Of a stretch of 64,000 nucleotides of DNA, positions 36,201 to 43,489 are shown in pieces. Where the stretch lies: positions 46,380-110,379 of the forward strand of contig NZ_WHNZ01000079.1 of assembly GCF_013141725.1 (NCBI RefSeq). The letters are read 5' to 3'. This DNA is from Paenibacillus planticolens (GTDB lineage: Bacteria; Bacillota; Bacilli; Paenibacillales; NBRC-103111). The position numbers and the translations under genes were made by a program. The first letter of the stretch is position 1; each line of letters starts with the position of its first letter. Under the pieces are notes generated by a model that searched no databases, had not been told where the DNA came from, and saw only the letters and a program-made list of their open reading frames with translations.

Positions 36201-36654
36201 GATCGACCGCGAAATCCTTAATCACTTTCGTGCCGATGCTTTGCGGCTTGATTTTACTTTCGTCCACCGAACGATTAGCGATTTTCTCCCATGTTACCGC
36301 CTCTTCCACGATATCATCCGTGTACACGACCGGATTTACGAACTTGCCCGTTTTACGCTCAGAGAGCATAAGCAGCGGTGGGGCGGGCACTGAAGTGTGA
36401 GATACGTTGACCTGTGAAGCAGGTAGTTTGTATCCTTTGCCCGTCTCAACAATCGTTCCTTTCGCTGTCGACGCCTTGGCGATGTTCGGCTCAGCGAGAG
36501 GAATCGCTTTGGGGGTTGCTTCCAATTTCTCCTGCTTAACCGGAGCAGGTGAAGGCGGTTCACTTTCGTCGAGCCATTTCAGCTCATTCGTTCGGGAGTT
36601 CACTTTTTGCACATAAGGCCTCTCTCTGTTGCTGCTGCTCTTACGCTTACTCAT
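30259..36654 (-). CDS. Giant decapeptide-repeat protein, 192 tandem units
   Basis: 2131 residues, family not recognised. Residues 1-118 are polar and charged (MSKRKSSSNR, Pro/Glu-rich), with no signal peptide. Residues 119-2038 are 192 consecutive ten-residue units of the type V/I-D-G-S-K-L-A-x-G-S/A, alternating with x-x-x-H-L/I-A-D-G-A units. Residues 2039-2131 form a non-repeat beta-rich cap (EISILFDEPYADVNYVL, ending INWISVGSKA). Repeats of this KLADG style occur in fibre and stalk proteins and probably form a long beta-helical, perhaps trimeric, rod. The start is ATG 36654 with GGAGAGGAG upstream. Terminator at 30217, SigK-like promoter at 36691. Flanked by CotSA-like genes: a spore-surface fibre is the best inference. 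Confidence 0.85.
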   Translation of the reverse strand: MSKRKSSSNRERPYVQKVNSRTNELKWLDESEPPSPAPVKQEKLEATPKAIPLAEPNIAKASTAKGTIVETGKGYKLPASQVNVSHTSVPAPPLLMLSERKTGKFVNPVVYTDDIVEEAVTWEKIANRSVDESKIKPQSIGTKVIKDFAVDQSKLAQASVTRDKIAGHSIHDEHVAPHSISGEKIQDQSIPGSKLLDNSITADKLADQTIDSFKLADGSILSQHLSELVITNELIDDQSISADKIRSGAVQAKHLSNYSIDTAKLMDAAITTDKLRDQAVTEEKIANESICSVHFQHKVIFNEHLADGSIQSHSIAPGQIGSIHIADAAIEGYHLESHVITEDKLAQASVTEEKLANQAVTNQKIAPQSIESKHIVSASIRTEHLADGSVQASHLAPGAIQAGHLAEGSVHAKLIQDGSVTSAKLAPNTIEDRHILPKAVQSGHLADDIISNVKLQDESITSSKLAESSIEGKHIRQQAIQSGHLADDSISNAKLQDESITSSKLAEGSIEGKHIWQQAIQSGHLADHIISNTKLQDESITSSKLVESSIEGKHIRQQAIQSWHLADSIISGSKIQSQSIGSSHLTEKIIEERHISEGAISQFHLAERIISSSKLEEGAVTNDLLAAGSVDTSKLKEQSVTSDKLAANAITTEHLQQSIIGSEHLTDGAVLGKHVSPGTIGTAHLQPGVITSEKLGLGAIRSEHIGNGVIGEEQIGYSAIHRDHLAEEAVTTQHLQDQTITTSKIAEEAVTGTKIASMSIDSRHLQENSIDGSHLKPGSISSQHLADGSITLNIFADRSLDGTKLIEQSITGETLAQGAVTEDKLASGAVGPQHLQPGAVSARSLQEQAVTAGKLGDNAVTEAKLADASVTGRKISGKSVHSEHIADGAVTAAKLANESIHGSKLVAGALSSRHIADGAISSAKLAARAISSEHIADGAVTGAKLAKETVDSSKLTAGAVTGDKLADGSVSGAKLGIGVIANEHLAAGAVENSNLAANSVDGTKLTLGAISNYHLADSSVYGAKLATGSVDSSKLTAGSVHHEHIVDRAIDGSKLAKGSVDGSKVVPNAIGREHLADSAVDSAKLAEGAVHRNHLAAGVIDVSKLADNSVISSKLADGAVTTEHLIDGAISGAKLAPGSVDGSKLVSGAVAGEHIVPGVVDGSKLAAGSVDGSKLVDNAVSSEHISAGAVTGAKLAPDSVDGSKLVSGAVSNYHLADGVVDAAKLAAGSVDGSKLTASSVSGSHIADGAIDSSKLAANSVDSSKLSPGAVTGDHLADGALFGAKLAAGSIDGSKLASGAISGYHLTAGSVDGSKLAPGSVNAGKLANESVDGTKLASGAVSGNHLAEGAVDGSKLAAGSVSAEHLAEGALDGAKLAAGSIDGSKLADRAVSGDHLAEGAVDGSKLAAGSVDSSKLTPGAVTGDHVADGALFGAKLADGSIDGSKLIFGAVSGSHIADGAIDNSKLAVGSVDGSKLSPGAVTGDHVADGALFGAKLAEGSIDGSKLASGAISGHHLSEGSVDGSKLAANSVDGSKLISGAVSGSHIADGAIDNSKLAANSVDSSKLSPGAVTGDHLADGALFGAKLAESSIDGSKLARGAISGYHISEGSVDGSKLAAGSVSAEHLAEGALDGAKIQASSIDGSKLTDRAVSSNHLADGAVDGSKLAVGSVDGSKLSPGAVTGEHVADGALFGAKLAEGSIEGSKLAAGAISGYHLTESSVDGSKLAVGSVDGSKLSPGAVTGDHVADGTLFGAKLAEGSIDGSKLAAGAISGWHLSEGSVDGSKLAAGAVSAEHLAEGALDGAKIQASSIDGSKLTDRAVSGNHLADGAVDGSKLAVGSVDGSKLSPGAVTGEHVADGALFGAKLAEGSIDGSKLASGAISGYHLTESSIDGSKLAVGSVDGSKLSPGAVTGDHVADGTLYGAKLAESSIDGSKLARGAISGWHLSEGSVDGSKLAADSVGNEHLADGVLDGSKIRAQSIDGSKLVYEAITSFHLSPNSVDGSKLAAGTVSGEHLTEGAVDRTKLAAGSVDESKLSFHAIQVPPVKKAVVQQFGLVPFELKVQDEIVEISILFDEPYADVNYVLTATTSHPACYAVIKQKQTNTAQLNIVRSRFSPDAYGIINWISVGSKA
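30541..36300 (-). repeat. 30-bp tandem array, 192 copies in register
   Basis: 5760 bases in exact 30-base register, no indel seen from end to end. Units are nearly uniform at 30541-34000 and diverge towards 36300 (the N-terminal end). A 510-base (17-unit) higher-order repeat is visible at about 30720-32070. Confidence 0.93.
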
Positions 36655-36690
36655 AGACTCCTCTCCATTTCCACATAAATTGGTCTTTTG

Positions 36691-36718
36691 TAACATATTC
36701 AAGCTGAATAATAGATGT
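36691..36718 (-). promoter_or_regulatory. Candidate SigK-type promoter of giant repeat gene
   Basis: Minus strand: AC at -35, 17 bases, AATATGTTA at -10, matching CATANNNTA in all but the first base. About 37 bases before the ATG. Confidence 0.4.
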
Positions 36719-36758
36719 ACGTTAGCCCGTAAAAATGTGCGGACACCCAGATAAATAG

Positions 36759-37925
36759 TTACCTCCCCAATTTGTCCTTATATAAGTCATGCCGCTGCTC
36801 GGCTGCTTTATCCCACGTGAACAATTGCTGGGTGCGCTGAATGCCTTGCTCCCCCATGGCTCGACGCAGCTCTCCATCTGCCAAAAGACGCAGTAAATAA
36901 CGCGGAAGGTCCGATTCCACTTTATCTAAATCAACTAAATATCCGACAGTCCCGCTCTTAATAACCTCACCAATACCGCCTGAGTTTGTCGCTACGACGG
37001 GGACTCCGGAAGCCATCGCTTCGATGTTCACAAGTCCAAAAGCTTCCCCTTCTCCGGAAGGAACGACGACAACGTCTGCAAGTTGGAACCATTTCGGGAT
37101 ATCGGCATGCGACATGTAGGGGATAAACTTCACATTCTGTGGCATCTTGCTCCCTTCCCGATACAGGCTTTTCACATATTCCGTCAACCTCTTGGATCCA
37201 TAGAAGGCGCCGCCGACTAGAATTAAAACCGCATCCGGTTCCTTTTCGATCACGGTTTTCATCGCTTTCATGAGATGATGCACGCCTTTTCTCGGGATAA
37301 GCCGTCCTACATAGAGGATAATTTTGCGGTTCTCGTAGCCTAGCTCCTGAAGCTTTTTGATGCGAGATTCGCTTCCCTCCGGGGACCATCTTGACGTAAA
37401 TTTGGAAACGTCCACACCCAGATGCTGCGTGACAATTTTATGTGCGGCAGACGGCGCCTTCTCCTGCACCGCCTGTTTCATATAATCGCTGTTAACGATA
37501 ACGACATCTGCTGCGGCTAAACATGCTCTTAAGAATTTCTTTGAGATGTACGGCTTGGAAATAAATATTTTGGAATGCAGCACCAGACTAATCATGCTTC
37601 TTGGATAACGCTTGCGCAAAATGTGGACGAAGTGCGGCCGGTTTTCAACCTGAATAATGCCGGGCTTCAGCTTGGCAATTTGTTGAGATACGGCGGAAAT
37701 ATAGGAACGAGAACCCCTATATGGCACTCTGATATAGCGGCATCCTCCCCGTACTTCACTCTTTGGTTGATACGCCGTTCTTCTCCCCAGTACATAAACG
37801 GGCATGAATTTCACGAGCTTCTCGGCAGTTTTCTCGACAACTTGCTCAACGGAAGAGCTTTTTCCTGAGGGAATGGGAAAAGCACCTGGCGTAACAATGA
37901 CAACACGCATAGGTCTCTGGCTCAC
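36759..37925 (-). CDS. CotSA-like glycosyltransferase (GT4), copy 4
   Basis: 388 residues, GT-B fold. VVIVTPGAFPIPSGKSSSVEQVVEKTAEKL at the N-terminus is the SigK-coat GT style (given here as motif, conserved GKSSSVE); then VENRPHF, ILYVGRLIPRKGVHHLMKAM, VVPSGEGEAFGLVNIEAMASG and TNSGGIGEVI. The start is GTG 37925 after GGGGGAG; ATG 37910 is the alternative, and the frame opens at 38033. The VNIEAMASG wording is closer to B. subtilis CotSA than the other three copies. It precedes the giant repeat gene on the same strand, separated by 104 bases containing a promoter candidate. Confidence 0.89.
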   Translation of the reverse strand: MSQRPMRVVIVTPGAFPIPSGKSSSVEQVVEKTAEKLVKFMPVYVLGRRTAYQPKSEVRGGCRYIRVPYRGSRSYISAVSQQIAKLKPGIIQVENRPHFVHILRKRYPRSMISLVLHSKIFISKPYISKKFLRACLAAADVVIVNSDYMKQAVQEKAPSAAHKIVTQHLGVDVSKFTSRWSPEGSESRIKKLQELGYENRKIILYVGRLIPRKGVHHLMKAMKTVIEKEPDAVLILVGGAFYGSKRLTEYVKSLYREGSKMPQNVKFIPYMSHADIPKWFQLADVVVVPSGEGEAFGLVNIEAMASGVPVVATNSGGIGEVIKSGTVGYLVDLDKVESDLPRYLLRLLADGELRRAMGEQGIQRTQQLFTWDKAAEQRHDLYKDKLGR

Positions 37926-38022
37926 ATGTAACTCCCCCTTCCTTCTTCTATACATATGCGGATATAGAAGCAAAGTTTGGGCATCTGCCCCCACCGTGTC
38001 AAAAGTATCGGCATCCGTACAA

Positions 38023-38050
38023 ACAAGCTGCACAGCTTTTCCATAAGCTG
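38023..38050 (+). promoter_or_regulatory. Candidate SigK-type promoter for yheC/D-like gene
   Basis: AC at 38023-38024, 17 bases, then CATAAGCTG (one mismatch to CATANNNTA). It lies 100 bases before the start, so a weak call. Confidence 0.28.
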
Positions 38051-38149
38051 TATTGGAGCCGTTAGCGTATGTCGCCGCGTTGGCACAATGCAGATTAATA
38101 GGCTCTCGATGCCAGTTTTTCTGGCGAAGACCGCTAAGGAGTGAAGCTG

Positions 38150-39250
38150 ATGGTTAATCCCTATGTGGGTATATTAATTAACGATTCCTTGTACGCAGGC
38201 ATTCCCCTAGGGAACACAAAATATGAAGCCATTCATTTCTACAGTGACGCCGGCAAACAATTTGGCATTACCCCCTGCTACTTCCGCATGCAAGACGTTC
38301 ACATCCATACGATGAGAGTTCATGCCTATGTGCAAAGAGGAATTCACTATATTCGGGAATGGATTGACATGCCGAAAGTGATTCATAACCGGGCCGTTTA
38401 TTTGGACCCTGGTTCGGATCAGGAGCTGGAAAGCTGGACACAGCACGGCATTCACGTTTTTAACCGTTGGAATCGGTACAGCAAGCTGCAAATTCACGAA
38501 ATACTGCTCCAGGATGAAGTCATTAGACCCCATTTGCCGGCCACCTTCCCCGCTACCCTCAAAAATATGAAAGTCATGATGAGCGCCTATGACTCTATCA
38601 TTATTAAACCTACAAACTCTAGCATCGGGCGCGGCGTTATGAAAATGGATCGGACTCCCGCCGGCTGGCAGCTTATTTATCCCGCAACACTCAAAATCAA
38701 CAATAAAATTTGGCGGGAGGTCCGCTTTCGCAAACAATTGCCCCTCACCCTGCTGCGCAAAATCCAAAGCCGCGCCTATCTCGTGCAGCAGCGCTTGCCT
38801 CTGGCTACCTACGACCGCCGTCCTTTCGATCTGCGCATAGCGGTGCAGCGCGGGGCCTCCGGCGATTGGGGCGTGACGGGGATCGTCGCCAAAGTCGCTT
38901 CCCACAAGCTTTTCTTGACCAATGTCGCACAGGGTGGCGAAGTGAAGACATTGACCGATATTTTGGCAGCCGAGTATCCGTCTCTTGACCCGTCTGCCGT
39001 GTTTGAGCAAATTACAGCGTTCGCCCTCCGGGTAGCGAAGTTTTTGAGCATGCATCTGCCGCATTTGGCGGATCTTGGCCTGGATGTCGGGATTACCACC
39101 GCAGGCTATCCGTTATTCATTGAATGCAACGGCAAGGATCAGCGTTATAGCTTCCGGGAAGGAAATATGCTGGAAGCATGGAAAGCAACCTACTATAATC
39201 CGATGGCTTATGCCAAATTTTTGTTGGGCGGCGGCACGCCTGTGTATTAG
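38150..39250 (+). CDS. YheC/YheD-family endospore coat-associated protein (ATP-grasp)
   Basis: 366 residues. N-terminal YVGILINDSLYAGIPLG, then an ATP-grasp core: IIIKPTNSSIGRGVMKM (Lys strand and glycine loop), DLRIAVQRGASGDWGVTG, and the metal-binding end VGITTAGYPLFIECNGKDQR. The family (YheC, YheD in B. subtilis) localises to the forespore or spore coat and is expected to form amide-type bonds, but substrates are unknown. ATG 38150 is eight bases after AAGGAG; the GTG at 38141 overlaps that site. Monocistronic, closed by a bidirectional terminator. It marks the right border of the spore island. Confidence 0.9.
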   Translation: MVNPYVGILINDSLYAGIPLGNTKYEAIHFYSDAGKQFGITPCYFRMQDVHIHTMRVHAYVQRGIHYIREWIDMPKVIHNRAVYLDPGSDQELESWTQHGIHVFNRWNRYSKLQIHEILLQDEVIRPHLPATFPATLKNMKVMMSAYDSIIIKPTNSSIGRGVMKMDRTPAGWQLIYPATLKINNKIWREVRFRKQLPLTLLRKIQSRAYLVQQRLPLATYDRRPFDLRIAVQRGASGDWGVTGIVAKVASHKLFLTNVAQGGEVKTLTDILAAEYPSLDPSAVFEQITAFALRVAKFLSMHLPHLADLGLDVGITTAGYPLFIECNGKDQRYSFREGNMLEAWKATYYNPMAYAKFLLGGGTPVY

Positions 39251-39286
39251 CCCCCTTCACGAACTCAGAGCAAAAATTGCACAATC

Positions 39287-39335
39287 AAAAAGAGGTGTCC
39301 CACTAGTCAAAACATGACTAAGGGGTACCCCTTTT
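39287..39335. terminator. Bidirectional terminator
   Basis: Long imperfect stem (AAAAGAGGTGTCCCACTAGTCA pairing with TGACTAAGGGGTACCCCTTTT, both arms trimmed) between the convergent yheC/D-like and nagZ genes, with T-runs on both strands. Confidence 0.8.
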
Positions 39336-39348
39336 AATGGATGGTATG

Positions 39349-40617
39349 CTATTTCGTATTCAGCACTTGCTGTACAGCCTTATTGAGAGCAGCGGTATCG
39401 ACCGGCCCTGCGCTCTCGTCCTTCAGCTTGTATTTTTGCTTCAGTTTCTGAATCCTCGCCACACTCTGATCAATCGTTTCCTGCGGAATTCGCTTGTCCT
39501 GAACCGCTTTACGGAGCGCCTCGATAACCGTGACGACTTTATTGTAATCGTGGCCGACCATGATCACATCCGCTCCTGCCAACACCGATTTCACGGCGGA
39601 AGCGCCGAGATCATAGTTTTTTTCGATGGCGCCCATCGTCATATCGTCGGTCATGATCACTCCTTGGAAGCCCATCTCCTTGCGCAGCAAGTCCGTCATG
39701 ATTTTCTTCGACATCGATGCCGGGTTCTGGCCATCCACCTTTGGCAGCAAAATATGGGCAACCATCACGGCATCTGCATCTTGTTTAACAGCTTCCGCGA
39801 ATGGAAGCAATTCGAATTTGCGCAGCCTGTTCAAATCGTTCTGAACAACAGGCAGCCCCACATGCGAGTCGACAGATGTATCCCCATGGCCCGGAAAATG
39901 CTTGACGACGGATGCGATCTGCTGATCCCGAAGTCCTTTCATCATTTGCATGCCCAGCGTATTCACGAGGGAAGCGCTCGCGCCAAAAGAACGGTCGCCG
40001 ATCACCGGATTTTTCGGATTGCTGTTGATATCCAGAACCGGAGCGAAATCGACATTTAACCCATACGCGCGAAGCTCAGAACCTATCAAGCTGCCAACAT
40101 TATAGGCAAACTGCTTGTTATTTTTCTTGCCGATCTCTTGATTCGTTGGCGTTTTCTTAATCTCGTCCGGCAGGCGTGTCACCCTGCCCCCTTCTTCGTC
40201 CACGCCGATCCAGAGCGGCAGCTTATTCGTTGCATTCTTTTGCTTCAGTTCATTCACCAGCGAAGTCAATTGGCTTGAATCTTTTATATTCGGCTTGTAT
40301 AAAATAATGCCGCCCACGCGGCGCGTTGCAAGCAGCGCTTGGGTATTTGCATTCATGCCGTATCCATCTATGCCTGCGAAGATCATCTGCCCGATTTTCT
40401 CGTCCAACGACATCGTCATATTGCTAGTTCGTACCGGAGTCGGTGTCGGTGTTGATGCCGGTGTTGGGACAGTCGTAGCCGCTGAAGATGGCGCCAGCGA
40501 AGCAGATCCGGCTGGCGGAGCATTATCTTTTGGATGGGACGTGCATCCGATCACAAGCAAAGATAACGCAGCCGCGCACACCGTACTGTTGATTAATCTA
40601 GAACTCATACGTTTCAC
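39349..40617 (-). CDS. nagZ: Beta-N-acetylhexosaminidase lipoprotein (GH3, NagZ type)
   Basis: 422 residues. Hydrolyses terminal beta-GlcNAc from muropeptides during wall recycling. It has a lipoprotein signal with lipobox LVIGC (Cys about 25), then a Ser/Thr/Pro linker to about residue 65, and a GH3 barrel. Motifs: GVDEEGGRVTRL, DFAPVLDINSNP, GDRSFG, the NagZ His/Asp dyad KHFPGHGDTSVDSH, and MTDDMTMGAI carrying the nucleophile Asp. No second C-terminal GH3 domain, unlike B. subtilis NagZ (YbbD, about 640 residues). Start GTG 40617 after AGGCAGGAG. Extracytoplasmic, membrane-anchored. Confidence 0.92.
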   Translation of the reverse strand: MKRMSSRLINSTVCAAALSLLVIGCTSHPKDNAPPAGSASLAPSSAATTVPTPASTPTPTPVRTSNMTMSLDEKIGQMIFAGIDGYGMNANTQALLATRRVGGIILYKPNIKDSSQLTSLVNELKQKNATNKLPLWIGVDEEGGRVTRLPDEIKKTPTNQEIGKKNNKQFAYNVGSLIGSELRAYGLNVDFAPVLDINSNPKNPVIGDRSFGASASLVNTLGMQMMKGLRDQQIASVVKHFPGHGDTSVDSHVGLPVVQNDLNRLRKFELLPFAEAVKQDADAVMVAHILLPKVDGQNPASMSKKIMTDLLRKEMGFQGVIMTDDMTMGAIEKNYDLGASAVKSVLAGADVIMVGHDYNKVVTVIEALRKAVQDKRIPQETIDQSVARIQKLKQKYKLKDESAGPVDTAALNKAVQQVLNTK

Positions 40618-40691
40618 GTTCGCTCCTGCCTCTTTTTTTCCGTCATACTTAATAGACGATCCGAAAATGAAATAGTTACCGCGGTCACGGG

Positions 40692-40988
40692 CTACTCGCT
40701 CCTAAGCTCCCGAAACAGCCATATCCACAGCGTGTAGATCCCATAGCTTCCTAAATAAGCTCCGCTCATCAGAAATAACCGATTCTTGAAAACAGCATGA
40801 ATATTCGTCATAAATACCGTATCGTCCCGCAAAATCTCATACACCGCCAATGCGGTAATGATACCAAACGCATACGCGCTCACCACTGCCAACAAATGAA
40901 ACAAAATACGGCAGGTCGCAAAAAGCCAAGCACCAATTAACATACAAGCCGGGATCAAACATATTAACAGCACGATCATGAAAGACAT
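40692..40988 (-). CDS. Small membrane protein, unknown function
   Basis: 98 residues with three predicted membrane helices (about 3-25, 30-52, 70-92). There is a short polar loop (LRDDTVFMTNIHAVFKNR) and no known motif. GAGGTGAAC lies before ATG 40988. It precedes nagZ on the same strand by 74 bases but has no functional link that I can see. An Arg/Glu-rich end (FRELRSE) suggests a cytoplasmic C-terminus. Confidence 0.7.
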   Translation of the reverse strand: MSFMIVLLICLIPACMLIGAWLFATCRILFHLLAVVSAYAFGIITALAVYEILRDDTVFMTNIHAVFKNRLFLMSGAYLGSYGIYTLWIWLFRELRSE

Positions 40989-41036
40989 TGTGCAAGTTCA
41001 CCTCATTAATAGCATTGACAAGCATATTTCACCTCA

Positions 41037-41062
41037 AACAGCCTTCAGGCTGTTTTTTTAGC
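41037..41062 (+). terminator. Plus-strand terminator in a divergent gap
   Basis: AACAGCCT, loop TC, AGGCTGTT, then TTTTTTT. No plus-strand gene ends here; it lies upstream of psd and of the minus gene 40692-40988. See findings. Confidence 0.75.
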
Positions 41063-41183
41063 CACCTACCTTGCCGTTCCTTCTCCATTCGACAATTGAT
41101 TCTTTTACCTTTCTGTGGCAAGATTAGCGAAGAACCATATATAGGGATCTTTGCCTAACCACGAATGAACAGGAGTTAATTTA

Positions 41184-41972
41184 ATGTCAAAACCGTTTTT
41201 TAAATTGCTAACCGAGCTCTCCTCACGCAAATGGGTATCCCAAGTGACAGGAGCTTTTGCCAGGTCCAAAGCAAGCAGGATGTTCATTCCTCGTTTTGCC
41301 CAAACCTACGGTATACGTATTGAAGATGCTGAGAAGCATGTAAAGGATTATAAATCCTTGAATGATTTCTTTACTCGCCGCTTAAAACCGGGATTACGCC
41401 CGATTCACGAAGACCAAACCCGCGTCGTCAGTCCGGTTGATGCCATGATTACAGGGATCGGCGACATTAAAGAAGGCTTGATCGTCAATGTCAAAGGTCA
41501 AGACTATACGATTGAGGAGCTGCTGAATCGCTCGCCCCGTACGGTCAATTACAAAAACGGATTCTATTTCGTCCTGTACTTAAGCCCAACGGATTATCAC
41601 CGCATTCATTCGCCGGTAACGGGAGACATCCTTGAGAAAGAGCATGTACTCGGTAAAGTGTATCCCGTGAACGAATTCGGCCTTCGCCATATGAAGCGGG
41701 TACTAAGCCGAAATGAGCGATTAATCACATTCATTCAGCATAATGCGGGTGAAGTTGCGGTCGTAAAGGTCGGGGCGCTGAATGTAAGCTCGATTCAATA
41801 CGTTAAGCCTCTCCCCAAAACATTGGAGCGCGGTCAAGAACTAGCCTATTTCGAATTCGGCTCAACCGTCGTGCTCCTTTTTGAAGATGATATGTTTGAA
41901 CCTCGCCCTGACTTGAAACTTGGATCCAAAGTGAAAATGGGAGAAGACCTCGGTCGTTTCCTGGATAAATAG
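41184..41972 (+). CDS. psd: Phosphatidylserine decarboxylase proenzyme
   Basis: 262 residues, same length as Bacillus Psd. Decarboxylates phosphatidylserine to phosphatidylethanolamine at the membrane. DYKSLNDFFTRRLKPGLRP, the conserved SPVDA, YLSPTDYHRIHSPVTG (active-site His region), VNE and, near the C-terminus, EFGSTVVLLFE. The GST is the self-cleavage site: the serine becomes the pyruvoyl group of the alpha chain. Start ATG 41184 after AACAGGAG. It precedes an MFS gene by 29 bases and is probably co-transcribed with it. Confidence 0.95.
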   Translation: MSKPFFKLLTELSSRKWVSQVTGAFARSKASRMFIPRFAQTYGIRIEDAEKHVKDYKSLNDFFTRRLKPGLRPIHEDQTRVVSPVDAMITGIGDIKEGLIVNVKGQDYTIEELLNRSPRTVNYKNGFYFVLYLSPTDYHRIHSPVTGDILEKEHVLGKVYPVNEFGLRHMKRVLSRNERLITFIQHNAGEVAVVKVGALNVSSIQYVKPLPKTLERGQELAYFEFGSTVVLLFEDDMFEPRPDLKLGSKVKMGEDLGRFLDK

Positions 41973-42001
41973 AGGATTCGCTATCACGAGAGGAGCGCAT
42001 C

Positions 42002-43255
42002 ATGGCTGCCACTACAACACCGTCTTCCGGCTCCAAAAGCTTGCAGGGCACCGGAGATATTAAACCGACTGTGTACCGAATTTTATTTGCAATCGGCCTT
42101 GTCCATTTGCTGAACGACTCGATTCAATCTGTTATTCCTGCGATCTTCCCGATCCTGAAAAGCGAGATGGGCTTAAGCTATTCCCAGGTTGGATGGGTAC
42201 AGTTCGCTATCAATTTCACGGCTTCCATCATGCAGCCCGTTGTCGGACTATATACGGACCGCAAGCCGTCTCCCTATATGCTGCCGATCGGCATGGCATC
42301 TACATTAACGGGGATGCTGCTGCTGGCTTTCGCTCATTCGTATTGGGTCGTCCTGCTGTCCGTATGCTTTGTCGGGCTGGGCTCAGCCGCTTTCCATCCG
42401 GAAGGCTCCCGGGTGTCGCATATGGCTGCCGGGGGGCGCAAAGGTCTCGCGCAGTCGATCTTCCAGGTCGGCGGCAACTTCGGCCAGTCCTTGGCGCCGG
42501 TCATGACCAAGTGGATTTTCATCCCGCTTGGACTCTTCGGGTCCATCTGGTTCACCGGCGTTGCAGCGGTCGCGATTGCCGTACAGCTGTATATTGCCCG
42601 CTGGTACAAATCCGTGCTGGTCACTGCTCCGGTCAAAGCCAAGTCCGCCGTGAAACGGACCGTCAATCCCGTACACCGCAAACGCGTGATGTTCGCTATT
42701 TACGTATTGATCTTTCTTGTTTTCATTCGGTCTTGGTACGGCGCAGCAATGAGCGGCTACTTCGCTTTCTTCCTGCAGGATACCTACGGCATGTCAATTA
42801 ACCGTGCGCAGGACTTCATCTTCTTGTTCCTCGCGGCTGGCGCGGTGGGAACTTTTTTTGGCGGCCCGCTCGCAGACCGATTCGGTAAGCGCAACGTCAT
42901 TTTCTTTTCCATGCTGGGCTCAGCGCCTTTCGCCTTGATGCTGCCGCATGTCGGCATGACTTGGTCTTATATTTTACTCGTCGTCATTGGTGTAATTCTG
43001 TTATCCAGCTTCTCTGTCACCGTTGTTTACGCCCAAATGCTGTTCCCTGGAAAAGTAGGGACCGTATCCGGACTGATTACCGGATTAGCCTTCGGACTGG
43101 GCGGTATCGGCAGTGTAGTGCTTGGAAATCTCTGCGACGCGATCGGAACGACGAAAGTGATGGAATTATGCGCGTATCTGCCACTCCTCGGCATTCTAAC
43201 CTTCCTGCTTCCGTCTGATCGCAAGTTAAGAGAATGGACAGAGGAAGAGATTTAA
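42002..43255 (+). CDS. fsr: MFS exporter of the fosmidomycin-resistance (Fsr) family
   Basis: 417 residues with twelve predicted membrane helices. GLVHLLNDSIQSVIPAIFPIL in helix 1 is diagnostic of Fsr. Also YTDRKPSPYMLP in loop 2-3, FHPEGSRVSHMAAGGRKGLAQSIFQVGGNFGQ (as blocks FHPEGSR and FQVGGNFGQ), and PLADRFGKRNV in the mid-loop. It exports drugs or related small anions by proton antiport. ATG 42002 follows GAGAGGAGCG. The natural substrate is unknown. Confidence 0.9.
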   Translation: MAATTTPSSGSKSLQGTGDIKPTVYRILFAIGLVHLLNDSIQSVIPAIFPILKSEMGLSYSQVGWVQFAINFTASIMQPVVGLYTDRKPSPYMLPIGMASTLTGMLLLAFAHSYWVVLLSVCFVGLGSAAFHPEGSRVSHMAAGGRKGLAQSIFQVGGNFGQSLAPVMTKWIFIPLGLFGSIWFTGVAAVAIAVQLYIARWYKSVLVTAPVKAKSAVKRTVNPVHRKRVMFAIYVLIFLVFIRSWYGAAMSGYFAFFLQDTYGMSINRAQDFIFLFLAAGAVGTFFGGPLADRFGKRNVIFFSMLGSAPFALMLPHVGMTWSYILLVVIGVILLSSFSVTVVYAQMLFPGKVGTVSGLITGLAFGLGGIGSVVLGNLCDAIGTTKVMELCAYLPLLGILTFLLPSDRKLREWTEEEI

Positions 43256-43298
43256 AAAAACCTTGCTCAGCAGGCTCGAAATAGCTGCTTGGGCAAGG
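43254..43298. terminator. Hairpin after fsr
   Basis: CCTTGCTCAGCAG / CTGCTTGGGCAAGG around an 11-base loop. The A-run (43254-43260) lies on the left, so the T-run is on the minus strand. It may serve fsr weakly and block minus-strand readthrough. Confidence 0.6.
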
Positions 43299-43431
43299 CT
43301 GTGAAGCACACGCCGCTTTTCTTGATCCAGCATTGACTGCTGAATCTAGGGGAGCGGCTTATTTTATGCAGATTGCTACGCACTGGGGGAGCAGGGAATC
43401 ACGGTCGGGGAGCGGGGCTGTCCCCAAACAG

Positions 43432-43470
43432 CAAAAAAAGCCCGGTGCGCTCTTCTAAGAGCTGCACCGG
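43432..43470 (-). terminator. Terminator of the malic enzyme gene
   Basis: Minus strand: CCGGTGCAGCTCTT, short loop, AAGAGCGCACCGG, then CTTTTTTT. Strong rho-independent form, 20 bases after the stop. Confidence 0.9.
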
Positions 43471-43489
43471 ACTGCTATGTTCATCACGT

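Noticed and set aside
30541..36300. Regular 30-base repeats that could be mistaken for a CRISPR array
   Set aside because: Units abut without spacers, vary at third codon positions and keep one open frame of 2131 residues with ribosome site and terminator.
39337..40059. 240-residue plus-strand frame opposite nagZ
   Set aside because: Shadow of a clearly conserved GH3 gene; no ribosome site and a His/Arg-rich implausible protein.
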